From Paracoccaceae bacterium (GTDB lineage Bacteria > Pseudomonadota > Alphaproteobacteria > Rhodobacterales > Rhodobacteraceae), in assembly GCA_015487255.1 (NCBI GenBank), contig WFQA01000137.1:1-12303 (forward strand): 12,303 nucleotides of DNA, read 5' to 3'. This document shows, piece by piece, positions 6,803 through 12,303 of the stretch; the first letter of the stretch is position 1; every line of letters starts with the position of its first letter. The position numbers and the translations under genes are program-made. The notes under the pieces are model-generated. The model did no database searches, had not been told where the DNA came from, and saw only the letters and a program-made list of their open reading frames with translations.

Positions 6803-6869
6803 TACCCCGATTCCCTGCGTAAGATAACGCCAGCGATTGCAGATAAAAACAAAACATACAAATCCTGCA

Positions 6870-8390
6870 TCACCCCACACTCCCCTCAAGCGAAATCGCC
6901 ACCAGTTTCTGTGCTTCCATCGCAAATTCCATCGGCAGGGATTGCAGCACTTCCTTGGCAAAGCCGTTCACGATCAATGCCACCGCCTCTTCCTCGCCCA
7001 TGCCGCGCTGGCGGCAATAAAACAGCTGCTCGTCATCCACCTTGCTGGTGGTCGCTTCATGCTCTATCCGGCTGGAATTGTTGCGGCACTCCATATAAGG
7101 CACCGTATGCGCCCCGCATTTATCGCCGATAAGCAGGCTGTCACACTGGGTGTAATTGCGGCTGCCTTTGGCTTTCGGGTGGATCGAAACCAGCCCGCGA
7201 TAGGTGTTTTGCGCCTTGCCCGCCGATATCCCCTTGGAGACGATCCGGCTCTTGGAGCGTTTGCCAAGATGGATCATCTTGGTGCCGGTATCGGCCTGCT
7301 GCATATTGTTGGTGATGGCGATGGAGTAAAACTCGCCCTGGCTGTCATCCCCGCGCAGAATGCAGCTTGGGTATTTCCAGGTGACGGCCGAGCCGGTTTC
7401 CACCTGTGTCCACATCACTTTTGCCCGGTCTCCCCGGCAATCGGCGCGCTTGGTGACAAAGTTATAAATCCCCCCCACACCGTTTTCATCGCCCGGATAC
7501 CAGTTCTGCACGGTGGAGTATTTCACATCCGCATCTTCCTGTATAACAATCTCCACCACCGCCGCATGCAGCTGGTTTTCATCGCGCTGCGGTGCGGTGC
7601 AGCCCTCCAGATAGCTCACCTGCGCGCCCTTTTCGGCAATGATCAATGTGCGCTCGAATTGCCCGGTATTTTCGGCATTGATGCGAAAATAGGTGCTCAG
7701 CTCCATCGGGCATTTTACCCCTTCGGGGATGTAAACAAACGATCCGTCAGAAAAAACCGCCGAGTTCAGCGTGGCATAGAAATTATCACTCGGTGGCACC
7801 ACGGTGCCGATATATTTTTGCACCAGTTCGGGGTGGTCCTTGATCGCCTCGGAAATGGAGCAGAAAATAACCCCCGCCCTGGCCAGTTCCTCCTTGAAGG
7901 TGGTGCCGAGTGACACGCTGTCAAACACCGCATCAACCGCCACTTTGCGGCCTTCGACCGGCATATCCCCGGCACCTTCCACCCCGGCCAATATCATCTG
8001 CTCGCGCAGCGGAATGCCCAGTTTTTCATAGGTGGCGAGCAGTTTGGGGTCCACCTCGTCAAGGCTTTTGGGCTTTTCGACCATGCTTTTGGGGCGGGCA
8101 TAATAGTAGATATCCTGAAAGTCTATTTCAGGGTAGTTGACCATCGCCCAGGTCGGTTCCACCATTTTTTCCCAGCGGCGAAAGGCATCGAGCCGCCATT
8201 CCAGCATCCATTCCGGCTCGCCGTTCTTTTTTGAAATCATCCGCACGATATCCTCGTTTACGCCTTTGGGGGCGTATTCCATTTCGATATCGGTCTCAAA
8301 TCCGTATTTATACTTTTCGCCAACGGTTTTAACCGCCTCAACGGTTTCGGCATCTACGCCTTCCTTGACGATATTTTCGTGACTGGACAT
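6870..8390 (-). CDS. sufB: SufB, Fe-S cluster assembly scaffold
   Basis: SufB is the scaffold subunit on which the SUF cluster is built; it receives persulfide sulfur and pairs with SufD and SufC. At 506 aa it is slightly longer than the 495-aa E. coli protein. The core holds SYLEGCTAPQRD, with Cys264 matching the sulfur-accepting Cys254 of E. coli. Near the end, RNYTQCDSLLIGDKCGAHT gives Cys416 and IEHEATTSKVDDEQLFY gives His444 and Glu445. The Cys-to-Glu spacing of 29 is the same as between E. coli Cys405 and Glu434. The N-terminus (YKYGFETDIEMEYAPKG) is typical of bacterial SufB. ATG 8390 has GGGGA five nt upstream. Only 9 nt separate it from the desulfurase stop, so the two are probably cotranslated. 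All key residues are present. Confidence 0.98.
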   Translation of the reverse strand: MSSHENIVKEGVDAETVEAVKTVGEKYKYGFETDIEMEYAPKGVNEDIVRMISKKNGEPEWMLEWRLDAFRRWEKMVEPTWAMVNYPEIDFQDIYYYARPKSMVEKPKSLDEVDPKLLATYEKLGIPLREQMILAGVEGAGDMPVEGRKVAVDAVFDSVSLGTTFKEELARAGVIFCSISEAIKDHPELVQKYIGTVVPPSDNFYATLNSAVFSDGSFVYIPEGVKCPMELSTYFRINAENTGQFERTLIIAEKGAQVSYLEGCTAPQRDENQLHAAVVEIVIQEDADVKYSTVQNWYPGDENGVGGIYNFVTKRADCRGDRAKVMWTQVETGSAVTWKYPSCILRGDDSQGEFYSIAITNNMQQADTGTKMIHLGKRSKSRIVSKGISAGKAQNTYRGLVSIHPKAKGSRNYTQCDSLLIGDKCGAHTVPYMECRNNSSRIEHEATTSKVDDEQLFYCRQRGMGEEEAVALIVNGFAKEVLQSLPMEFAMEAQKLVAISLEGSVG

Positions 8391-8399
8391 CTTGTTCCC

Positions 8400-9416
8400 C
8401 TATGCTGCCCGCGCTTTGAAGCGGTTATATTCCTTGAGCCACGCCATCGCGAAAGCCTCCAATTCCTCTGCCGTGGTGCGAGGGCCAATGCTGACCCTGA
8501 TCGCACTGCCGGCGGTTATTTCATCATAGCCCATGGCCCTGAGCGCCTTGCTGGCCCTGACCTTGCCACTTGAGCAGGCCGCGCCGGCGGATATGGCAAA
8601 CCCGGCAAGGTCCATCTGCATCACCTGCGTTTCCGCCTTCCAGCCGGGCACAGCAAAATAGCTGGTATTGGGCAGGCGCGGTGCGTCTTTGCCAAAAATC
8701 AGCAATTCCGGCACCGCGTTCAGGAGCTGCGCCTCAAATGCATTTCGGGTTTGCTCGACACGTTGCCACACCCCGTCTTCAAGGTCTTTCAAGGCCGCCT
8801 TTGCCGCCGCACCCATACCGGCAATGCCGATCACGTTTTCCGTGCCCGCGCGCCGCCCCATCTCCTGCCCGCCGCCCTTCAGCGCGGCCCTGACCTCAAC
8901 CCCCTGCCGGATGACCAACGCCCCCACACCCTTTGGCCCGCCGAATTTATGGCCGGAAACAATGGCGCGTTCCACCCCGCTCCAGGCAAAGCCATAGGGG
9001 ATTTTGCCAATGGCCTGCACCGCATCGGAAAACCCAAGCCCGGCTGGCAGATCGTGGATCACCCCGGTCTCGCCATTCGCCTGCTGCCACGCGGTTTTTG
9101 CCGGTTCTGCCGTGGTTTTGCCATCTGTCCATGCCAGCACGCAATCATGCTCAAAACCGGGGCTGCAAAACCCCTGCCCGGCCAGCGCCAGTGCCGCCGC
9201 CTCGGTGGCGCTGCCGGTGAAAACAATATCCGCGCCGCTGGCACCGATGGCCTCGGCCAGCTGCGCGCGCGCCCGTTCCACAATCGCCCTGGCGGCCCGC
9301 CCCTCTGCGTGCACGCTGGATGGATTCCCCATCACATCCATTGCCGCGCTCATCGCGGCGCGCGCTTCCGGCCTGAGTGGCGCGGTGGCGTTCCAGTCAA
9401 GATAGCTGCGTTTCAT
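8400..9416 (-). CDS. Short type I (NifS/IscS-like) cysteine desulfurase
   Basis: This is a PLP-dependent class V aminotransferase-fold enzyme that should release sulfur from cysteine for Fe-S assembly. Landmarks are YLDWNATAPLRPEA at the N-terminus, GNPSSVHAEGR (30-40), EHDC with His90, ANGETG with Asn114, SDAVQAIGK with Asp131 and Gln134, the PLP lysine Lys157 in SGHKFGGPKG, GGGQEMGRRAGTEN (181-194), and catalytic Cys281 in SAGAACSSGK. The ACSSG loop is type I, unlike sufS. At 338 aa it is roughly 50 residues shorter than usual IscS/NifS proteins; the missing part lies between EH and NxETG, so the fold is compact rather than cut off at an end. ATG 9416 overlaps the iscR stop by ATGA and has GAGG upstream. 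It could supply sulfur alongside SufS or serve another acceptor. Confidence 0.94.
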   Translation of the reverse strand: MKRSYLDWNATAPLRPEARAAMSAAMDVMGNPSSVHAEGRAARAIVERARAQLAEAIGASGADIVFTGSATEAAALALAGQGFCSPGFEHDCVLAWTDGKTTAEPAKTAWQQANGETGVIHDLPAGLGFSDAVQAIGKIPYGFAWSGVERAIVSGHKFGGPKGVGALVIRQGVEVRAALKGGGQEMGRRAGTENVIGIAGMGAAAKAALKDLEDGVWQRVEQTRNAFEAQLLNAVPELLIFGKDAPRLPNTSYFAVPGWKAETQVMQMDLAGFAISAGAACSSGKVRASKALRAMGYDEITAGSAIRVSIGPRTTAEELEAFAMAWLKEYNRFKARAA

Positions 9417-9907
9417 TTTTCCTCACAGCCGCAAGTATCAGGCCCGCAATCCTCATCGACCACATCAATAAAGTTGGGCACAGCCACACATGGCACCATC
9501 GAATCCCCGGCGATGTCACATAGCCGGGTCTGGTGCAAAAACACATAAACATGGGCCGAGAGCTGCTCCCAGAGCTTGTCGGTCAGCACTTGCGCCTCGG
9601 TGCCCGCCCGCGCGCCGGAAACCCCGGCGCCCCGCGTCATCGCATCCATGTTTTCATCCACCGCGCCGAGAATGTCGGAAATACGGATGGAGTCACACGA
9701 GCGCGCCAGCCGATAGCCGCCACCGGGGCCGCGCACCGATTCCACTATCCCCGCCCGGCGCAGCTTTACAAACAACTGCTCCAGATAGGCCAGCGATATA
9801 TCCTGGCGCTCAGAAATCTCCGAAAGCGACACCAGCTCATCCGCCCCGGCATTGGCCAGATCGGTCAGCGCGATCATCGCATAGCGGCCTTTTGTGCTGA
9901 GTTTCAT
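9413..9907 (-). CDS. iscR: Rrf2-family regulator, IscR-like, lacking canonical cluster ligands
   Basis: This is a winged-helix DNA-binding repressor of the Rrf2 family that probably controls the suf operon it heads. It is 164 aa from ATG 9907, which has GGAG eight nt upstream and gives the family start MKLSTKGRYAM; the longer frame would need a TTG codon. The recognition region DISLAYLEQLFVKLRRAGIV and the wing SVRGPGGGYRLA are well kept. In E. coli IscR the cluster is held by three cysteines and a histidine just before an LW(R)DL segment. Here the same stretch reads TRGAGVSGARAGTEAQVLTD before KLWEQL, with no Cys or His. Remaining cysteines are 71, 130, 140 and a tail CGPDTCGC (154, 159, 161). 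R. sphaeroides IscR is likewise reported to lack the usual ligands. The stop overlaps the desulfurase start. Confidence 0.94.
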   Translation of the reverse strand: MKLSTKGRYAMIALTDLANAGADELVSLSEISERQDISLAYLEQLFVKLRRAGIVESVRGPGGGYRLARSCDSIRISDILGAVDENMDAMTRGAGVSGARAGTEAQVLTDKLWEQLSAHVYVFLHQTRLCDIAGDSMVPCVAVPNFIDVVDEDCGPDTCGCEEK

Positions 9908-9928
9908 GCGCTTCACTCCATGTGGCTG

Positions 9929-9957
9929 TTGACGCAAGCCAAGCTAAACCCTAATTA
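9929..9957 (+). promoter_or_regulatory. Weak candidate promoter for the alpha/beta hydrolase
   Basis: TTGACG (9929-9934) is a good -35 match. TAATTA (9952-9957) lies 17 bp downstream but is only a loose -10. It would give a leader of about 100 nt for the gene at 10064, running through the operator-like palindrome and the hairpin at 10007-10038. The weak -10 keeps this tentative. Confidence 0.22.
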
Positions 9958-9965
9958 CGGCTAGT

Positions 9966-9985
9966 GGATGGGGAATTTCCTACCC
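9966..9985. promoter_or_regulatory. Imperfect palindrome, candidate IscR operator upstream of iscR
   Basis: GGATGGGGAA and TTTCCTACCC form a 20-bp inverted repeat with 7 of 10 positions matching; the centre GGAA-T-TTCC is perfect. It lies 59-78 bp upstream of the iscR ATG, where a promoter operator would be expected, and between that start and the terminator at 10001-10038. A TTGAAC hexamer on the minus strand (9986-9991) next to it could be a -35 box. Rrf2 regulators often autoregulate through such sites, but I cannot match this to a defined consensus. Confidence 0.35.
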
Positions 9986-10000
9986 GTTCAATGCCCTTTT

Positions 10001-10038
10001 AAAAAACCCGAGTGAAAAGGTCAACCTTTCATGTCGGG
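10001..10038 (-). terminator. Intrinsic terminator facing the suf operon
   Basis: On the minus strand, CCCGA pairs with TCGGG and, inside that, TGAAAGG pairs with CCTTTTCA with one bulged base around a TTGA loop. A run of six T residues follows immediately (AAAAAA at 10001-10006 on the plus strand). This is a standard rho-independent terminator reading leftward. The gene to its right (10064-10714) is on the plus strand, so the terminator would stop antisense read-through from the serine hydrolase before it reaches iscR. On the plus strand the same hairpin would sit in the leader of the alpha/beta hydrolase. Confidence 0.65.
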
Positions 10039-10063
10039 CTGAAAACACGCGGAGTGACGCACC

Positions 10064-10714
10064 ATGCCTGAGGTTATATTTCCCGGCCCTGAAGGACGGC
10101 TCGAAGGCCGGTATCATCCGCAAAAGGCCAAGGATGCGCCGATTGCCATCATCCTGCACCCGCACCCGGAAATGGGCGGCACGATGAATAACAAAGTGGT
10201 CTATAACCTGCATTACAAATTCTTTGAAATGGGTTTTACCTGCCTGCGCTTCAACTTTCGCGGGGTTGGCCGCTCGCAGGGCGAGTTTGATCAGGGTATC
10301 GGCGAGCTTTCCGACGCCGCATCAGCGCTGGATTATTTGCAAGCACTGAACCCGAGTGCGAAATTCTGCTGGGTTGCGGGATTTTCCTTTGGGGCCTGGA
10401 TCGGCATGCAACTGCTGATGCGCCGCCCTGAAATCACCGGATTTGTCTCGGTCTCCCCGCCGGCCAATATCAATGATTTCACCTTCCTCGCCCCCTGCCC
10501 CGCCTCTGGTCTCATCATCAACGGCGCGGCCGACCGGGTGGTGCCGCCCGCCTCTGTGAGCGACCTTTCGGATAAGCTGAAAGAACAAAAGGGCATCACC
10601 ATCACCCATACCGAGGTCGAGGGTGCAGGGCATTTCTTTGACCCGGGCATGGATGAAATGCTGGGCAATGTGGACGAATACGTACGCCGCCGGATGACGG
10701 AAACCAGCCGTTAA
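10064..10714 (+). CDS. Alpha/beta hydrolase, COG2945-like
   Basis: This 216-aa alpha/beta hydrolase is probably cytosolic, as no signal peptide is seen. The likely triad is Ser108 in the nucleophile elbow GFSFG (106-110), Asp157 in NGAADRVVP and His190 in GAGHFF. The N-terminal LHPHPEMGGTMNNK (31-44) and the RFNFRGVGRSQGEFDQG block (62-78) are typical of the small COG2945-type hydrolases, whose substrates are mostly unknown. ATG 10064 has GGAG nine nt upstream. It is divergent from iscR and shares the intergenic control region, so a link to Fe-S control is possible but unproven. At its 3' end the TAA stop overlaps the TAA of the serine hydrolase on the other strand in a shared TTAA. A specific substrate cannot be given. 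Confidence 0.92.
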   Translation: MPEVIFPGPEGRLEGRYHPQKAKDAPIAIILHPHPEMGGTMNNKVVYNLHYKFFEMGFTCLRFNFRGVGRSQGEFDQGIGELSDAASALDYLQALNPSAKFCWVAGFSFGAWIGMQLLMRRPEITGFVSVSPPANINDFTFLAPCPASGLIINGAADRVVPPASVSDLSDKLKEQKGITITHTEVEGAGHFFDPGMDEMLGNVDEYVRRRMTETSR

Positions 10715-11742
10715 AGCGCGTTCATCGCCTGCAACATCAGTTGAAATGAAGCGCCGGGGCTGGCGATCTGGTTGACCGTGCCGGCAAGGTAAATACCCGT
10801 TTGCGGCGCATGAAAGATAAACGCTCCGGACAGGCCGGAATGGCCAAGCAGGTCGGGCTGTTTCTTGAAAGGCGAAAAGAACCACGGGGTGGCAAACCGC
10901 ATCACCCCGCTGCCATATTGCAGCGGAAACATCACCTTGCGCCAATCATAAAGCCCGGGCAGCACGGCTGTATCAAACAGCCTCCCCTCAAAAAAGCCGC
11001 GCAAAAAAGCCATCATTTCCGGCGCGGTGGAGACAATGCCGCCATCCGGGCCAAAGCTGGTCATCGCCCGGCGGATCTCCAGCGGGGCGGTTTTGTAGTT
11101 GAGAATGCGCGGGGTGAGATCGGCGGCATCTTTATAGAGATAGGTTCGGGCAAGGCCAAGCGGCGCGAAAATCCGCGCTTGCAGCACGTCTGCCATATCA
11201 CCTTCTTCGGCCAGTTCGATGATCCGGCCCAGAAGCTGGTAATTGCTGTCGGAATAATAAGCCTTGCGCCCGGTGCCGGGGGGGAAGCTGGCTTGCATCT
11301 GCCTGGTCCAGCGCAGGGTGTCTTCATAGCGCCAGCTTTGGTCCTCCCCCGCCTGTAGCCGCCCGAGCAGGCTTTTGCCCATCCGCTTTTGCTGAAAATA
11401 ATCCGGCAAACCACTGGTATGGGCCATCAGGTGGCGGAGGGTCAGGCGGGCGCTATAATCCTTGCCTTTGAAATTGTGCAGCTGCGCCAGTTCTGCCGCT
11501 GGCAGGTGGCTGGAGAGCGGGTCATCAAGGGTAAGCCGCCCGGCCTCGGCCAGTTGCAACAGGATGGCGGTGATATAAAGCTTTGTAGCCGAGGCGATGA
11601 AAAACGGATGATCCCCGGCCAGATTGCCCGCACTGATATCAAGCGCCATCTGGTCAGAGCGGCGATAGAGTGATAGGGCCAGCCCCGGAAAGGCCGGTTT
11701 GCGCAGCTGCTTTTCCACTAGCCGGTTGATTTTATCTTCCAT
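10711..11742 (-). CDS. Serine hydrolase, beta-lactamase / class C fold
   Basis: The product is a 343-aa serine hydrolase of the penicillin-binding-protein/beta-lactamase fold (esterase EstB/AmpC-like group). In this numbering, SATK (51-54) gives the nucleophile Ser51 and Lys54, YSD (163-165) stands in the place of the usual Y-x-N motif, and HSG (301-303) takes the place of KTG. HLMAHTSGLPDYF near 104 is another family hallmark. I chose ATG 11742 because GGGG lies six nt upstream; ATG 11772 and a TTG at 11799 are possible but have poor sites, and a hairpin occupies 11754-11772. From ATG 11742 there is no signal peptide; the longer forms would add a mildly hydrophobic N-terminus, so location is uncertain. 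The substrate is unknown, and antibiotic hydrolysis should not be assumed. It diverges from tyrS and converges with the alpha/beta hydrolase. Confidence 0.88.
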   Translation of the reverse strand: MEDKINRLVEKQLRKPAFPGLALSLYRRSDQMALDISAGNLAGDHPFFIASATKLYITAILLQLAEAGRLTLDDPLSSHLPAAELAQLHNFKGKDYSARLTLRHLMAHTSGLPDYFQQKRMGKSLLGRLQAGEDQSWRYEDTLRWTRQMQASFPPGTGRKAYYSDSNYQLLGRIIELAEEGDMADVLQARIFAPLGLARTYLYKDAADLTPRILNYKTAPLEIRRAMTSFGPDGGIVSTAPEMMAFLRGFFEGRLFDTAVLPGLYDWRKVMFPLQYGSGVMRFATPWFFSPFKKQPDLLGHSGLSGAFIFHAPQTGIYLAGTVNQIASPGASFQLMLQAMNAL

Positions 11743-11753
11743 GTTCAGCCCCA

Positions 11754-11772
11754 ATGTTAGCCCGCCTAACAT
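11754..11772 (-). promoter_or_regulatory. Perfect 7-bp inverted repeat in the serine hydrolase leader
   Basis: ATGTTAG and CTAACAT flank CCCGC. On the minus strand the repeat ends 11 nt before the preferred ATG (11742), right next to the GGGG ribosome-binding site. It could be an operator or an RNA hairpin limiting access to that site. It also argues that this segment is leader rather than coding sequence. Confidence 0.4.
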
Positions 11773-11790
11773 AACGACGGCAGCGGCATG

Positions 11791-11820
11791 TTCAATCAAA
11801 ATCCACGCGGGGCCTTTAAT
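11791..11820 (+). promoter_or_regulatory. tyrS: Candidate tyrS promoter
   Basis: TTTAAT (11815-11820) matches five of six bases of the -10 consensus. TTCAAT (11791-11796), 18 bp upstream, is a moderate -35. The position gives a leader of roughly 50 nt before the tyrS ATG. I saw no T-box or other tRNA-responsive leader in that short distance. Confidence 0.3.
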
Positions 11821-11875
11821 TTGGTGGCGGTTCTGCTATTCAGCAGGCAGCGGATAGTAAAATGGATGAAAACCG

Positions 11876-12303
11876 ATGACCTACAAACCCAAATCCGAGT
11901 TTTTGCATGTGATGCAGAGCCGCGGGTTCCTGGCCGATTGCACCGATATGGAGGGGCTTGACGATGCGCTGCTCAAAGGAGTTGTGCCGGGGTATATCGG
12001 CTTTGACGCCACGGCGGACAGCCTGCATGTCGGCTCGCTGATTCCGATCATGATGCTGCGCTGGTTGCAAAATACCGGCCACAAGCCGATTACCCTGATG
12101 GGTGGCGGCACCACCAAAATCGGTGACCCTTCCGGCAAGGACGAATCCCGCCCGCAGCTGACCACCGAAAAGATAAACGACAACATCGCGGGAATTCGCA
12201 AGGTTTTTGATAAATACCTGCGTTTCGGCACGGGCGAGACCGATGCGATCCAGCCCAATAATGCCGAATGGCTGGAGCAGTTGAACTACATTGATTTTCT
12301 GCG
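11876..12303 (+). CDS. tyrS: Tyrosyl-tRNA synthetase, N-terminal part (runs off window)
   Basis: This enzyme charges tRNA-Tyr with tyrosine using ATP. The first 142 codons are present; the family usually has about 400-420 residues, so roughly two thirds lie beyond the window. The Rossmann fold starts are clear: GYIGFDATADSLHVGSL (39-55) with the class I HIGH motif as HVGS (51-54), then LMGGGTTKIGDPSGKDESR (74-92), and NNAEWLEQLNYIDFL at the edge. These blocks are specific to bacterial TyrS and not to TrpS. ATG 11876 fits the family start; GGAT about 10 nt upstream is a weak ribosome-binding site. A five-codon ORF (MDENR, 11862-11879) begins just upstream and its TGA overlaps the tyrS ATG as ATGA. 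The later KMSKS motif is outside the window. Confidence 0.96.
   Translation, partial: MTYKPKSEFLHVMQSRGFLADCTDMEGLDDALLKGVVPGYIGFDATADSLHVGSLIPIMMLRWLQNTGHKPITLMGGGTTKIGDPSGKDESRPQLTTEKINDNIAGIRKVFDKYLRFGTGETDAIQPNNAEWLEQLNYIDFL

Noticed and set aside
6838..6869. TGCAG/CTGCA inverted repeat with T-rich loop just after sufB
   Set aside because: A 5-bp stem with a 22-nt loop is too weak to call a terminator, and the suf genes continue downstream.
6803..6961. Upstream extension of the small ORF into sufB
   Set aside because: The extra residues are rich in Arg, Trp and Cys and antisense-free shadow of sufB in another frame; the hydrophobic start at ATG 6802 is more sensible.
6837..7913. 358-codon plus-strand frame opposite sufB
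   Set aside because: It lies wholly opposite most of sufB, is His-rich and low in typical domain signals, and is a shadow from GC-biased third positions.
8751..9548. 265-codon plus-strand frame opposite the cysteine desulfurase
   Set aside because: It is a shadow frame opposite a gene with all family motifs; there is no recognisable domain.
9908..9937. TTG 9937 as the iscR start
   Set aside because: It adds ten residues not seen in the family; ATG 9907 has GGAG at good spacing and gives the standard MKLSTKGRYA start.
10711..11742. Calling the serine hydrolase an antibiotic-resistance beta-lactamase
   Set aside because: It has the fold motifs but YSD and HSG in place of the AmpC YxN and KTG, which is typical of esterase-like relatives; the genomic context gives no support.
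11743..11799. TTG 11799 or ATG 11772 as start of the serine hydrolase
   Set aside because: Neither has a good ribosome-binding site, and the segment holds a leader hairpin. Kept only as an alternative because the extension is mildly hydrophobic.

Overview
The window looks like chromosome of an alphaproteobacterium, most likely of the Rhodobacterales type. This is inferred from gene content: an Rrf2/IscR regulator, a short type I cysteine desulfurase, sufB, sufC, sufD, YIP1-like membrane proteins and sufS in one operon, flanked by a COG2945-type alpha/beta hydrolase. It is not based on any database search. I see no rRNA, tRNA, CRISPR array, transposase or phage gene.

Layout. (1) Positions 1-1576: a plus-strand gene for a five-helix membrane protein with a large, probably periplasmic, cysteine-containing domain of unknown function. 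Its leader carries a 13-bp tandem duplication that includes the Shine-Dalgarno sequence. (2) Positions 1577-1865: a convergent intergenic region packed with hairpins and bounded by a 19-bp imperfect inverted repeat. It resembles a small repeat or MITE-like element and holds terminator-like structures. (3) Positions 1866-9907, all on the minus strand: the Fe-S cluster assembly operon. In transcription order it reads iscR, type I cysteine desulfurase, sufB, a possible 65-aa membrane peptide, sufC, sufD, two tandem YIP1-like membrane proteins, sufS. Most junctions are tight: ATGA overlaps at iscR/desulfurase and sufD/YIP1-A, a TGATG overlap at sufC/sufD, and 9 nt between desulfurase and sufB. Gaps occur only around the small ORF and before sufS. 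(4) Positions 9908-10063: the divergent control region, with an imperfect palindrome near the iscR start and a strong intrinsic terminator pointing toward suf. (5) Positions 10064-10714: an alpha/beta hydrolase on the plus strand. It converges with a serine hydrolase of the beta-lactamase/class C fold (minus, 10711-11742), and the two stop codons share TTAA. (6) Positions 11876-12303: the first 142 codons of tyrS, running off the window.

How the genes work together. The two desulfurases take sulfur from cysteine. SufB, SufC and SufD form the ATP-driven scaffold complex that builds Fe-S clusters. The Rrf2 regulator presumably represses the operon according to cluster or iron status. This IscR lacks the usual CX5CX5C...H ligand set and has a Cys-rich C-terminal tail instead. 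No sufA, sufE or sufT is seen in the window; the operon ends at sufS, next to the repeat element. I found no clearly new multi-gene system. The best leads are the altered IscR, the duplicated YIP1 genes inside suf, the sufB-sufC small ORF, the unknown CPVC/PCCG/DCNHG membrane protein, and the structured element at 1607-1849.
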